A stretch of DNA of 64,000 nt from Klebsiella indica (GTDB taxonomy: Bacteria > Pseudomonadota > Gammaproteobacteria > Enterobacterales > Enterobacteriaceae), in the NCBI RefSeq assembly GCF_005860775.1, contig NZ_VCHQ01000006.1, positions 62,001-126,000 of the forward strand, given 5' to 3'. The translations under genes and the position numbers were made by a program. A model generated the notes under the pieces. The model was not told where the DNA came from. It saw only the letters and a list, made by a program, of their open reading frames with translations, and made no database searches. Each line of letters begins with the position of its first letter. Position 1 is the stretch's first letter. Below are positions 37,068-46,163 of the stretch, one piece after another.

Positions 37068-38432
37068 ATGAAGGCTTCAAGATCACGACTCTTTATTCTC
37101 ACATTGTTGTTTATTGTAACGGCAATTAATTATATGGATCGCGCCAATCTTGCAGTTGCCGGCACGAATATCCAGAATGATTTTACGCTAACGCCAACAC
37201 AGCTCGGTTTACTTTTTTCTATGTTCACCTGGGCTTATGCCGCCAGCCAGATCCCCGTCGGCTACGTTCTCGACCGAATTGGCTCGCGTATTCTTTATGG
37301 CGGTGCAATTATATTATGGAGTATATTTACTTTCATGATGGGATTTTCCTCTCATCATTTATTCACTACCACTACTGCTTCATTCGCTATGCTATTAGTG
37401 TGCCGCGCATTAATTGGCGTCGCCGAAGCACCATCATTTCCTTCTAATACAAAAATTATTGCTACCTGGTTTCCGGATCATGAACGCGCACGAGCCACGG
37501 CCATTTACTCCAGCGCACAATATATCGGTCTGGCTCTGCTGACACCGGCACTATCATTTGTTGTGGCGAATTACGGTTGGGAAATGTCATTCTATTTGTC
37601 CGGTGGCGTGGGAATATTGTTTGGCATATACTGGTTAATATACTACCGTGATCCGCAACACAGTACTTCGGCTAATCAAGCAGAGCTCGATTATATCAAG
37701 GCCGGTGGTGGTTATGGTTCCGTAAACCAATCTTCCGTCAATACCAAAATAAGCTGGCAGGATATTAAATTCTTTCTCACTAAGAAGACCGTCTGGGGGC
37801 TTTTTATTACCCAATTCGCCTGTTCCTCAACGCTCTATTTCTTTCTCACCTGGTTTATTGTCTATCTGGAAAAAGGGCTACATCTTTCTATTTCCAAAGC
37901 AGGCATTGGTGCCATGCTCCCCTATATTATGGCAATGCTTGGCGTGTTATGCGGCGGAACACTCAGTGATATGCTATTGAAAAAAGGAAAATCCAGAACA
38001 TTAGCACGTAAATTACCAGTAATGGCTGGCCTGTGCGTCACCATGATTATTGTCATGGTGAACTTTTTTGAAGATCAACCGATCGTCGCTATTGTTATTC
38101 TCTCAATCGCATTTTTCGCCAATGCTTTTTCAAATTTAGGCTGGGTAGTCTGGAGCGATGTCATACCACGTAATTTTCTCGGCACTATGGGGGGAATCCT
38201 GAATATATGTGGAAATTTATCTGGTATCGTTAGCCCAATAGTTATCGGCGTTATTCTCGATCGTACGCATAACTTTCATTATGCCATGTGGTATATCGCA
38301 GCGGTCGCCGGACTCGGACTGCTGGCTTATATTTTCCTGGTAGGAAAAATCGAAGTTATTTTGCCTGATAACAAGAAGGCAAATAGTAGCAATGACAGCG
38401 TAATGCATCCAGCCGCCCCCACAAATAAATAA
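37068..38432 (+). CDS. MFS sugar-acid transporter (ACS family, hexuronate/galactonate-like)
   Basis: The 454-residue protein has 12 predicted helices and the anion:cation symporter features: NYMDRANLAVAG at helix 1, DRIGSR loop, and RALIGVAEAPSFPSNTKI. Relatives carry glucarate, galactonate or hexuronates with protons. A polar C-terminal tail rich in Asn/Ser is present. It lies between the SDR and the zinc dehydrogenase. Exact substrate unknown. Confidence 0.87.
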   Translation: MKASRSRLFILTLLFIVTAINYMDRANLAVAGTNIQNDFTLTPTQLGLLFSMFTWAYAASQIPVGYVLDRIGSRILYGGAIILWSIFTFMMGFSSHHLFTTTTASFAMLLVCRALIGVAEAPSFPSNTKIIATWFPDHERARATAIYSSAQYIGLALLTPALSFVVANYGWEMSFYLSGGVGILFGIYWLIYYRDPQHSTSANQAELDYIKAGGGYGSVNQSSVNTKISWQDIKFFLTKKTVWGLFITQFACSSTLYFFLTWFIVYLEKGLHLSISKAGIGAMLPYIMAMLGVLCGGTLSDMLLKKGKSRTLARKLPVMAGLCVTMIIVMVNFFEDQPIVAIVILSIAFFANAFSNLGWVVWSDVIPRNFLGTMGGILNICGNLSGIVSPIVIGVILDRTHNFHYAMWYIAAVAGLGLLAYIFLVGKIEVILPDNKKANSSNDSVMHPAAPTNK

Positions 38433-38442
38433 TGAGGAAATC

Positions 38443-39492
38443 ATGAACACTGAGAAAATAACCTGTAATGCATGCCTGGCGCATGCAGAAAAAGATGTTC
38501 GTTTTGAATCGCGTGACATTGAATACAGTAATGATGACGTCGTGGTCAAAGTAGCCTGCGGTGGGATCTGTGGCTCTGATATCCACTATTATCAGCATGG
38601 TCGCGCTGGCATGTCGATTCTGAAACATCCGATGGTTATCGGACATGAATTTGTCGGCATCGTCGAAAAAATCCCGGCAGGCAGTGAATTGAAGGTTGGT
38701 CAGACTGTAGCCATAAACCCCTCCAGCCCGTGTAACCAATGTGAAATGTGCCTTTCAGGCAAGCAAAATATGTGTGGCGCGATGCGCTTTATGGGAAGTG
38801 CGCAATTTAACCCTCACGTTAATGGCGGCTTCTCAGAATATGTGGTGGTTAAACCGGAACAATGCATTCCTTATGCCAGTCAGGTTCCGGCAAATGTGAT
38901 GGCCTTTTCCGAACCTTTAGCCGTCGCCATACACGCGGTAAAAATGGCGGGACAGCTCACCGGGAAACGTGTGTTGGTCATCGGCGCGGGACCTATCGGT
39001 TGTCTGATTTTAGCCGCGGCAAAATGTGCTGGTGCTTCTGAACTGGTCGCCTCCGATTTAAGTCCACGGTGTTTGGATCTGGCACGACAGATGGGGGCTA
39101 CGGCAGTTATGGATCCACGCGACGAAAAACGCGTGACGCATTATCAGCAAAATAGAGGTTACTTTGATGTAGTCTTTGAAGCATCAGGCGCACCAGCCGC
39201 TATCACCTCAACGGTGGCGTTCACGCGACCTACGGGAAAGATCGTTCAGGTTGGTATGGGCGCAAATCCGGAAAGTTGGCCAGTTTCAGCAATGTTGGTC
39301 AAAGAGATAAATTGGATTGGTTCTTTCCGATTTATCGACGAATTTACAACTGCGGTGAGGTGGCTGGAAGACGGGCGCATTAATCCACGCCCGTTAATCA
39401 GCGCCGAGTTCTCTCCAGAAAAAATTGAAGAGGCATTGATTACCGCCACCGACAAAAATATTTCTGCTAAGGTCCTCATTCGCTTTGAATAA
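38443..39492 (+). CDS. Zinc-dependent dehydrogenase, L-idonate 5-dehydrogenase-like
   Basis: The 349-residue MDR-family enzyme has catalytic zinc ligands in GGICGSDIHYY and GHEFVG, structural zinc cysteines in CNQCEMCLSGKQNMC, and the Rossmann motif VIGAGPIGCL. It is close to IdnD, which oxidises L-idonate to 5-ketogluconate. Together with the SDR this suggests idonate or a related epimer as growth substrate. RspB-type enzymes are an alternative. A terminator follows 8 bp after the stop. Confidence 0.86.
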   Translation: MNTEKITCNACLAHAEKDVRFESRDIEYSNDDVVVKVACGGICGSDIHYYQHGRAGMSILKHPMVIGHEFVGIVEKIPAGSELKVGQTVAINPSSPCNQCEMCLSGKQNMCGAMRFMGSAQFNPHVNGGFSEYVVVKPEQCIPYASQVPANVMAFSEPLAVAIHAVKMAGQLTGKRVLVIGAGPIGCLILAAAKCAGASELVASDLSPRCLDLARQMGATAVMDPRDEKRVTHYQQNRGYFDVVFEASGAPAAITSTVAFTRPTGKIVQVGMGANPESWPVSAMLVKEINWIGSFRFIDEFTTAVRWLEDGRINPRPLISAEFSPEKIEEALITATDKNISAKVLIRFE

Positions 39493-39499
39493 TAGTGAC

Positions 39500-39526
39500 A
39501 AGCGCCCGGTCGGGCGCTTTGTTCTT
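39500..39526 (+). terminator. Intrinsic terminator after the zinc dehydrogenase
   Basis: AAGCGCCCG-GT-CGGGCGCTT is a perfect 9-bp stem with TGTTCTT after it. It ends the SDR-permease-dehydrogenase transcript. Confidence 0.85.
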
Positions 39527-39535
39527 AAAAATGAA

Positions 39536-39546
39536 TTGTTATACAA
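39536..39546. promoter_or_regulatory. Candidate GntR operator upstream of its own gene
   Basis: TTGTTATACAA has the same half-sites (TTGT/ACAA) and spacing as 35944-35954 and lies 36 bp upstream of the GntR start, suggesting autoregulation. Confidence 0.6.
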
Positions 39547-39581
39547 TGCTGTTATTCTCAGCACTTTAATGGACAGCGATT

Positions 39582-40295
39582 TTGAGCATAAAATCCATTC
39601 AAAAACAGAATGTTGTCAGTGAAATTTATGATCAGATAAGCGCAAAACTGCTGGATGGTAGCTGGCCGCCGGGTAGCCGCCTCCCCTCTGAAGCTGAGCT
39701 TACCACTTCCTTTAACGTCAGCCGGGTCAGCGTGCGCAGCGCAGTTCAACGTTTTCGCGATCTCGGCATTATCGTCACCCGCCAGGGAAGCGGTAGTTAC
39801 GTTAGCGATCACTTCACACCGCAAATGCTGAGCAACGATCCTCGCCCTATCATGCATCTTAGCCGAGAAGAGTTTCACGATATGATGATCTTCCGTCAGA
39901 CCGTGGAATTCAAATGCGTAGAACTGGCCGTCACTCACGCTACTGATGAAGATATTCTCCAGCTTGAACAAGCGCTCAACAATATGCTCATCAACAAAGG
40001 CGACTATAAAAAATATTCTGAAGCGGATTACGCTTTCCATCTGGCGATTGTCAAAGCCTCGCACAATAGCGTCTTTTATAACGTAATGAATTCTATCAAA
40101 GATATTTATTACTATTATCTTGAAGAACTTAACCGCGCACTGGGCATTACCCTTGAAAGCGTTGAAGCCCATATCAAGGTCTATATGTCGATTAAGAATC
40201 GCGATGCCAGCACAGCGGTAAAAGTCCTCAATGAAGCGATGTCGGAAAACGTGACTGCCATTGACAAGATTAAGTCTGAAACGAGCGGTAATTGA
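39582..40295 (+). CDS. GntR/FCD-family transcriptional regulator
   Basis: The 237-residue protein has an N-terminal winged helix (GSRLPSEAELTTSFNVSRVSVRSAVQRFRDLGI) and an all-helical FCD effector domain with metal/effector residues in EADYAFHLAIV and a His in EAHIKV. The start is a TTG; no in-frame ATG lies near it, and GGACAG is a modest ribosome site. FCD regulators usually bind a sugar acid and release DNA. The two TTGTNNNACAA sites at its own promoter and at the dehydratase/SDR promoter are its likely operators. Confidence 0.85.
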   Translation: MSIKSIQKQNVVSEIYDQISAKLLDGSWPPGSRLPSEAELTTSFNVSRVSVRSAVQRFRDLGIIVTRQGSGSYVSDHFTPQMLSNDPRPIMHLSREEFHDMMIFRQTVEFKCVELAVTHATDEDILQLEQALNNMLINKGDYKKYSEADYAFHLAIVKASHNSVFYNVMNSIKDIYYYYLEELNRALGITLESVEAHIKVYMSIKNRDASTAVKVLNEAMSENVTAIDKIKSETSGN

Positions 40296-40317
40296 TGGAT
40301 GGTTATAGCGAAATCAC

Positions 40318-40347
40318 ACCGTAGCCGGTTGCATTACCGGCTACGGT
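40318..40347. terminator. Bidirectional hairpin between GntR and the iron dehydrogenase
   Basis: ACCGTAGCCGGT and ACCGGCTACGGT are perfect 12-bp arms around TGCATT between convergent genes. Confidence 0.8.
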
Positions 40348-40360
40348 TGAGATGGTTAGC

Positions 40361-41512
40361 TTAAAAAATTGCCCGATACAGCGCCTTAATCTCTTCCAGA
40401 CTGGTATCACGCGGGTTACCGCCGGTACATACGTCCGCCAGCGCTGCGGCAGCCAGGGCGTCAATATCGTCCTCTTTCATTCCGACATCGCGCAGACGCG
40501 CAGGGATATTCACGTCGCGATTAAGCGCGGCCACCGCGTCAACCGCCGCCTTACGCGCTTCAGCGATCGGTAAGGTCGCCGCCTGTTTATTCCCCAGCGC
40601 AACGGCAATATCGCGATATTTCTCACCGGTAAATTCGGCATTGTAGGCCATAATATGCGGTAACAGCACCGCATTCGCGACGCCATGCGGCGTACCGTAG
40701 AACGCGCCCAGCGGATGCGCCATGCCATGAACCAGACCAAGCCCGACATTCGAGAAGCCCATCCCGGCAATATATTGCCCCAGCGCCATCCCTTCGGCTC
40801 CCTGCGCCTCGCCCCGTACCGAAGCGCGAAGCGAACGGCCAATGACTTCGATAGCCTTCAGGTGCAGCATGTCGGTTAGTTCCCACGCACCTTTAGTGAT
40901 GTATCCTTCAATCGCGTGAGTCAGCGCATCAACACCGGTCGCGGCTTTCAGGCTGGCGGGCATGCTGGCCATCATCTCAGCATCGATAATCGCCACAACC
41001 GGGATATCATGTGGATCATAACAAACAAATTTACGGCGATTCTGAACATCGGTAATGACGTAGTTAATGGTCACTTCCGCCGCCGTACCGGCAGTCGTTG
41101 GGATGGCAATCATTGGCACGGCGGCATTTTTCGTGTCTGCACCACCTTCCAGACTGCGAACATCGGCAAATTCGGGATTATTAATGATAATCCCGACCGC
41201 TTTACAGGTATCCTGCGGCGAACCGCCACCAATGGCAATCAGATAGTCGGCCCCCGATTGCTTAAAGGCCTCAACGCCCTGCTGCACCACCTCAATCGTC
41301 GGATTGGGGATCACTTTATCAAAGATACTATAGGCCAGTCCGGCTCCGTCAAGAATGTCGAATACTTTTGTCGCAACCTTAAAACGAATCAGATCCTCGT
41401 CAGTGACCACCAGCGCTTTTTTGAATCCCCGTTTTTTCACTTCATCGACAATGCAGCTAATGGAGCCTGCGCCAAAATAAGAGGTTTCGTTTAAAATCAT
41501 TCTGTAAGCCAT
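40361..41512 (-). CDS. Iron-dependent alcohol dehydrogenase, FucO (lactaldehyde reductase)-like
   Basis: The 383-residue group III iron dehydrogenase is very similar to E. coli FucO: GGGSPQDTCKAVGIIINNPEFADVR at the nucleotide site, PTTAGTAAEVTINYVITD, and iron ligands in DALTHAIEGYI, GLVHGMAHPLGA and TPHGVANA. FucO interconverts lactaldehyde and 1,2-propanediol anaerobically. No fucose genes are near, so this is probably a paralogue. Start at 41512 has GGAGG; a 12-codon upstream extension is rejected. Confidence 0.9.
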   Translation of the reverse strand: MAYRMILNETSYFGAGSISCIVDEVKKRGFKKALVVTDEDLIRFKVATKVFDILDGAGLAYSIFDKVIPNPTIEVVQQGVEAFKQSGADYLIAIGGGSPQDTCKAVGIIINNPEFADVRSLEGGADTKNAAVPMIAIPTTAGTAAEVTINYVITDVQNRRKFVCYDPHDIPVVAIIDAEMMASMPASLKAATGVDALTHAIEGYITKGAWELTDMLHLKAIEVIGRSLRASVRGEAQGAEGMALGQYIAGMGFSNVGLGLVHGMAHPLGAFYGTPHGVANAVLLPHIMAYNAEFTGEKYRDIAVALGNKQAATLPIAEARKAAVDAVAALNRDVNIPARLRDVGMKEDDIDALAAAALADVCTGGNPRDTSLEEIKALYRAIF

Positions 41513-42288
41513 CTTGTACTCCCTCCAGTACACATGTTTAATCACCATAATATTTAGACTTACAGTAACGTGAATGACACGGTAGTTTTATTATTTAATA
41601 TCAAACAACCCCTCAATCCTCCCGCACTCAAGCTCAGTTAATTCTCATTCACCTTATATTACGGGAAGTTTTTCCAGTATATTGGACATCACTCTCTGCC
41701 GTGGTCACAGCGGTCCTGAGTCACAGCTCAGCATATAATCCAACGGGAAGTATTTCTCTCACGCAGTGTTTAATTTGAGCCAGATCACACTGTTATCCCG
41801 TGCAGTGAAAGGGATCGCATTTTTACACATAAAACCGGGCTGTAGAGCAGAACGGATCAGACAGAATGAAAGATAGCGTATAGATACCCGTACGCTTTCA
41901 GGATGACGTGCGCTACGCACAATAATCAGGCCAGTCCCTGGCCGTCCAATGAACCGTAGTCAGATGCACTCGATGCTGAGCAAAACTCATTGCTACATAA
42001 CAATAACATGTCACAAACAACCGCCGCATTTTATCAACAGAGTCGGCGTCTACCGGCGCCATCACGAACGCTTTTTATAAGAATTATCTGTTATTATTGA
42101 TAAATACTTATCAAAATAAGAATTGCCAAAGTAAAAAACGATCTCTTTAAGAGGTGAGACGCACTATTACTAAGAACATTCTCAGTATCTCGCGAGATTT
42201 AGCCCCTCAGGCATAATTAATAAATGTAAAAATCAGCTAAATTCCCTCTGTTGATTGCAAACATCCAGGCCTCTTGTTAGTATGGCTT
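41513..42288. other. 776-bp gene-free stretch
   Basis: No open frame of convincing length or codon use on either strand. It contains a CRP-like AGATCACAC (about 41780) and AT-rich runs near 42060-42240. It may hold promoters or remnants of lost genes; nothing further is supported. Confidence 0.6.
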
Positions 42289-42609
42289 TCAATCAATATA
42301 TTTATTATAAAAATACCATTTATGATGTTTTTTTATTTTTATTCTAACGACCTGACCATACTTCTCTAGTGGCAATAGCAAATGTCTGACTTTATATATT
42401 GACATTTCACATATGTCAGCTAATTCACGAGTAAGTAATCCTTCAGGAGAATGTTCTTTTAGTATGTAAAGAATATGCTCTTGCTCTGGTACGTTCACCC
42501 CGGAGAGTTTATTGATACCCATAGCGGTCATCAATACCCTTAAACTCTCAACAGCACGACCAGACCTATGCTGTAAGCCAGGGTTACATAATGAGGTTGC
42601 AATCTTCAT
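42289..42609 (-). CDS. PapI/FaeA-like small winged-helix regulator
   Basis: The 106-residue protein has a PapI/FaeA-type winged helix from about residue 44: ILYILKEHSPEGLLTRELADIC, then YKVRHLLLPLEKYGQVVRI and a short basic wing ending HKWYFY. The first 40 residues are extra compared with PapI (about 77). PapI-type proteins control phase-variable fimbriae through Lrp and Dam sites. No fimbrial genes adjoin; the nearest operon starts 15 kb away. AAGGAG supports the start. Family call is by pattern, not certain. Confidence 0.6.
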   Translation of the reverse strand: MKIATSLCNPGLQHRSGRAVESLRVLMTAMGINKLSGVNVPEQEHILYILKEHSPEGLLTRELADICEMSIYKVRHLLLPLEKYGQVVRIKIKKHHKWYFYNKYID

Positions 42610-42782
42610 GCATCAGCTCCTTCTGTCAATTCCAACGAATGACAGTATGGATTGACCACACAAAAACGACAACATTAGCTTAAAAATTCACTTTAAACAG
42701 AATATTTATCTAAAAATTACTTTTTTTTATGATAAAAACCCTGATATAAAGAGTGGATTTTTAATTCCGTATGGAGATAAAA

Positions 42783-43532
42783 ATGCGGTTCGATATAGAG
42801 GGATTTATTACTTTCGATACAGAGGAAGCTTCTCTGGTCAACTTGTTAACGGGTGATTGTATTGAACTTTCAGCGACATCGACTCGTCTTCTGGCCACCC
42901 TGTTGCGGCAGCAGGGAGATATCATTTCACGTATTGATATTTTTCAGGCGGTATTTGAAAAATACGGTGCCAGGCCGTCAAACAGTAATCTTAATCAATA
43001 CATCTCAACGCTTCGTCGCAGCCTCTCGGACCTTGGCATTGAGAAAAATGTGATTATTACGATACCGCGAATTGGTTTTAAGATTTCTGATGAAATCATT
43101 GTCACGACCGACTGCGATTACCACTCATCATTCACCCTTCCGGACATTCCTCCGGAACTCTCCAGAAAAAGACTTATCTGGCGACACCGCAAGACATTAT
43201 TTTTCGCCCTGATATTATCCGTAAGTATTTTTTTTATCACTTACTCATTTTTCTATAAAAAACAAACCAGCAATCAAACCTTCTATCAGGATAAGTGTAG
43301 CATCCACTCTGTCGACGCGCTATCCACAACAGAGTTTCTTGATAATCCTCAAAATGAAAAAATGCTCCCCTCGGAAATTGACTGTTCGACACCTAAGGAG
43401 ATTTATTTTTTCAAACGAAAAATCAATGATGACCATGGATTAGGACGTTACATGAACATATTTATCCTTGAATGCGATCTTAAACACCAGCAATGCCACA
43501 GTTACTATTATAAGGAAATAAAAAATGCGTAA
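42783..43532 (+). CDS. ToxR/CadC-like membrane-anchored regulator (MarT type)
   Basis: The 249-residue protein starts with an OmpR-type winged helix (1-110; DIFQAVFEKYG, NQYISTLRRSL, ITIPRIGFKI), then a linker, a single membrane helix (about 139-157) and a short periplasmic part with cysteines. This layout is that of CadC/ToxR and Salmonella MarT, which regulate virulence or stress genes from the inner membrane. The ATG at 42783 has GGAG at good spacing; an ATG four codons earlier does not. It overlaps the next gene by 8 bp, which encodes a FidL-like partner. Target genes unknown. Confidence 0.75.
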   Translation: MRFDIEGFITFDTEEASLVNLLTGDCIELSATSTRLLATLLRQQGDIISRIDIFQAVFEKYGARPSNSNLNQYISTLRRSLSDLGIEKNVIITIPRIGFKISDEIIVTTDCDYHSSFTLPDIPPELSRKRLIWRHRKTLFFALILSVSIFFITYSFFYKKQTSNQTFYQDKCSIHSVDALSTTEFLDNPQNEKMLPSEIDCSTPKEIYFFKRKINDDHGLGRYMNIFILECDLKHQQCHSYYYKEIKNA

Positions 43533-43995
43533 ATATCTATTAGCGACTGGCGTTGGCCTGATCATAGCAGTTTCGCTGTTATTTTATTTTTGTCTCAATA
43601 ACCGCAGTGTATTATCCTGCGAATCGAAGTATGATGTTACTCAGCAAATAAATGAAGATACTTTCCGCGCCGAGGGACTCCTCTCCGCTGAGTTCTCACC
43701 GGATGGTCTTTTTATCAATTTTGAAGGATTGATCACCAGTAACGATGAAAAATATATTGTCTCGCGCAGTATTTCTCTCTCATTGAAAAAATATAAAAAC
43801 AGCCGCACGCTTTTCCACGCGCCGGAAATTAGGATAATTCGTCATAATAATGATAACACGCCAGAAAGCATTGCTCAAAAAATCATCTTTAGTGACCAAA
43901 ACAATGACAGAATAATCTATATCAATCATATTAATGATGATACTATATTATTCGGTAATCCGGCGTTCCCTCAATATGGCTGCAAGCGTAAATAG
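43525..43995 (+). CDS. FidL-like inner-membrane partner protein
   Basis: The 156-residue protein has one N-terminal membrane helix (about 5-25) and a periplasmic domain with two cysteines (CESKYD and the C-terminal GCKRK). The size, topology and overlap with a ToxR-like regulator match the MarT-FidL pair in Salmonella SPI-3, and by analogy the ToxR-ToxS pair. It may tune regulator activity in the periplasm; this is inferred from gene pairing. The frame is AT-rich compared with the FHL region. Confidence 0.6.
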   Translation: MRKYLLATGVGLIIAVSLLFYFCLNNRSVLSCESKYDVTQQINEDTFRAEGLLSAEFSPDGLFINFEGLITSNDEKYIVSRSISLSLKKYKNSRTLFHAPEIRIIRHNNDNTPESIAQKIIFSDQNNDRIIYINHINDDTILFGNPAFPQYGCKRK

Positions 43996-44015
43996 TCCAT
44001 CATTGATTGCGACTT

Positions 44016-44162
44016 AGAGCCTATCCCACCAGGCGTTATTGGCGCAGACAGTTTGAACACGGCCAGCGCGGAAGAACCGGAGCGTACACGTAGTACGTGA
44101 GGATTCTGAGCACTGCCCAGGTTCAAAATGACAAGCAAAATAGACCTAATGGGATAGGCTCT
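44016..44162. repeat. Palindromic-ended repeat element, copy 2 (147 bp)
   Basis: Same sequence as 19373-19518 with few differences: ends AGAGCCTATCCC/GGGATAGGCTCT, TTA at both edges. It lies between the FidL-like gene and the HD-GYP-like gene, ending 31 bp before the latter's ATG. Confidence 0.92.
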
Positions 44163-44193
44163 TATCTCATCCGTTTAATATTACAGCGATATC

Positions 44194-45393
44194 ATGACCA
44201 TACATTTACTCCCGACCTTAGCCAGCATTGCCAATACTATTGATATGATCAATCCGAAACTGAACCTGCATCATATCAGAACCGCGTTTATCGCATCGCA
44301 TCTGGCCAGTCGGGTTGATCTGTCACCCGCTTTACAGCGCAAAACTGTTCTTGCCGCGCTGGTCCATGATATCGGCGGATTAAATGAAAAATCCCGTCTG
44401 GAACCACTGAATTACATTGATGATGAGCGTAACAACCATGCGCTCATCGGGAGCGAATTACTCAGTCGGATTCCGCTTTTTCGTCCACTGAACAAGATAG
44501 TTCGCTACCACCATACCCACTGGCGTAACGGTCTGGGGCATTACATAGAAGGGGAACTGGTTCCCGAAGAGAGCCATCTGTTGTTTTTCGCCGATCGACT
44601 TGATGTCCTTTACAGTCAACACCGCGCGACCCATATCGCTTTTTTAGGTAAAAAACTCCTTGAAATCGTTAATGCCGGTGCGCACATCCTCTATAAAGAA
44701 GAATATATACAAGCATTCAGGACACTCTCGGAAAATAAACATTTCTGGACAGTCATGGCCTCCTCTGACTATCGGGATTACATCAAAGAAATACCCGGAA
44801 TTCATAACGACACGATCTCACTACATAACCTACGCGATATCGCCAAACTGCTCTCTTTTATCATCGATCAATTCGCTGAGCAAACGCCATGCTATTCCGC
44901 AGCCGTGGGACGTATTGCCGGTTATCTGGCGACAAAAATGGGAATGAGCGCAGCGCAAACGCTAAAAGTCGAAATTGGTGGGTTATTGCATAATATTTCT
45001 TGTCTCGACCATAGCCCGCCACTGCAACGTTTATCTACTGCGAAGAAAAGTAAACAACCGCTCTATCTTATTGAGGGCATTGACGATATTTCAGAATGGA
45101 TGATTATGCAAAATAGCCTTAACCCCTATCAATTAAGCAATCCTTGCCTTGAACCCGAAGCGGCGCTGATCGCAATCGGGCGCCAGATAGTTCAAGTCTT
45201 CACCAGCACACGAACGGGGGAAAAATCGCTGGCTCAGATCATCAACCATCATCGCGGAGATAAAATGCATCAATTTATTATGTCCCTGGTCGCACAATAT
45301 TCCTCGCAGATTATGCAGATTTATCAGACGACAGATAAAGAGATAGCAGGGTTAGTGGAACGCATTTCACAACTTACTGACGCCGACAGATAG
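44194..45393 (+). CDS. HD-GYP-like (tandem HD) protein
   Basis: The 399-residue soluble protein has an HD phosphohydrolase domain: His in HHIRTAF, HD at 58-59 (LVHDIGG), His82 in NNHALIG, and HH at 106-107. The GYP-type segment reads HHTHWRNGLGHY, so GYP is replaced. A second, degenerate HD domain (about 225-380) has HN where HD is expected (GGLLHNISC). HD-GYP proteins split cyclic di-GMP; activity here is uncertain because GYP is altered. It converges on the ketoreductase gene. The ribosome site is weak. Confidence 0.7.
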   Translation: MTIHLLPTLASIANTIDMINPKLNLHHIRTAFIASHLASRVDLSPALQRKTVLAALVHDIGGLNEKSRLEPLNYIDDERNNHALIGSELLSRIPLFRPLNKIVRYHHTHWRNGLGHYIEGELVPEESHLLFFADRLDVLYSQHRATHIAFLGKKLLEIVNAGAHILYKEEYIQAFRTLSENKHFWTVMASSDYRDYIKEIPGIHNDTISLHNLRDIAKLLSFIIDQFAEQTPCYSAAVGRIAGYLATKMGMSAAQTLKVEIGGLLHNISCLDHSPPLQRLSTAKKSKQPLYLIEGIDDISEWMIMQNSLNPYQLSNPCLEPEAALIAIGRQIVQVFTSTRTGEKSLAQIINHHRGDKMHQFIMSLVAQYSSQIMQIYQTTDKEIAGLVERISQLTDADR

Positions 45394-45424
45394 CAGGCCA
45401 GCCTGGTACCTACGGCGATAGTAT

Positions 45425-46162
45425 TCAGGCACACAGCCCGCCGTCCAGCACCAGGGTTTGCCCGGTCATATATTGACTCCCCTCGCCAATTAAAAACGCC
45501 ACGGCCTGAAGCACATCCTCCGTTTCTCCAAGCCTGCGCAACGGTATGGACTGGCGTAACTCTTTTAATTTTTGAGCGGGTATCTCCTCCAACATTTCCG
45601 TGCGAATCAGGCCCGGCGCCAGGCAGTTCACCCGGATGCCAAAGCGCGCCACCTCCAACGCCAGCGAACGGGCCATGCCGCTCATCGCCGCTTTACTTGC
45701 GGCGTACGCTGTCTGCCCCACGTTGCCCTTTAGCGCGCTGACCGATGACATCAGCACAAGGGAGCCGCGCCGCTGTACCATCATTGCCGGAAGCAGAGTT
45801 CGATTCCAGTTAATCATTGAAATAACGTTGGTTTCCAGCACATCACGCCACTGCGCGGCATGCTGATGAATATGCAGTCCATCACGAGCGATCCCCGCAT
45901 TGTGGATGATCGCCTCGGGAGCGCCCCACTCGGCCACCAAATCATGCGCCAGACACTCCACGCCTGCTTCATCGTTGCCGTCGCAGGCGTAGCCTTGCAC
46001 CCAATGGGAGGAATTTTTGTTCTGCTCCTGAGCTGTAATAGCGTGAATAGCGGCTTCGTTGCGCCCGGTGAACACCACGTTCCAGTGTTGCGCTAACCCT
46101 GTGACCAGCGCCCGGCCAATACCGCGACTCCCCCCCGTTACCAGTATCCATTTTTGCGCCAT
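45425..46162 (-). CDS. FabG-like 3-ketoacyl-ACP reductase of the peptide/lipid operon
   Basis: From the ATG at 46162 the protein is 245 residues and a classical SDR with TGGSRGIG (9-16), NAG at 88-90 and the Ser140-Tyr153-Lys157 triad, closest in style to FabG-type ketoreductases. It would reduce the beta-keto group made by the adjacent KS on the dedicated ACP. It is the last gene of the minus-strand operon and starts 1 bp after the ACP stop. A 14-codon upstream extension overlapping the ACP gene is rejected. A housekeeping fabG would lie near fabD/acpP, which it does not. Confidence 0.85.
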   Translation of the reverse strand: MAQKWILVTGGSRGIGRALVTGLAQHWNVVFTGRNEAAIHAITAQEQNKNSSHWVQGYACDGNDEAGVECLAHDLVAEWGAPEAIIHNAGIARDGLHIHQHAAQWRDVLETNVISMINWNRTLLPAMMVQRRGSLVLMSSVSALKGNVGQTAYAASKAAMSGMARSLALEVARFGIRVNCLAPGLIRTEMLEEIPAQKLKELRQSIPLRRLGETEDVLQAVAFLIGEGSQYMTGQTLVLDGGLCA

Positions 46163-46163
46163 A

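Noticed and set aside
41513-42288. Hidden gene in the gap before the PapI-like gene
   Set aside because: No frame over about 60 codons with a start and ribosome site.
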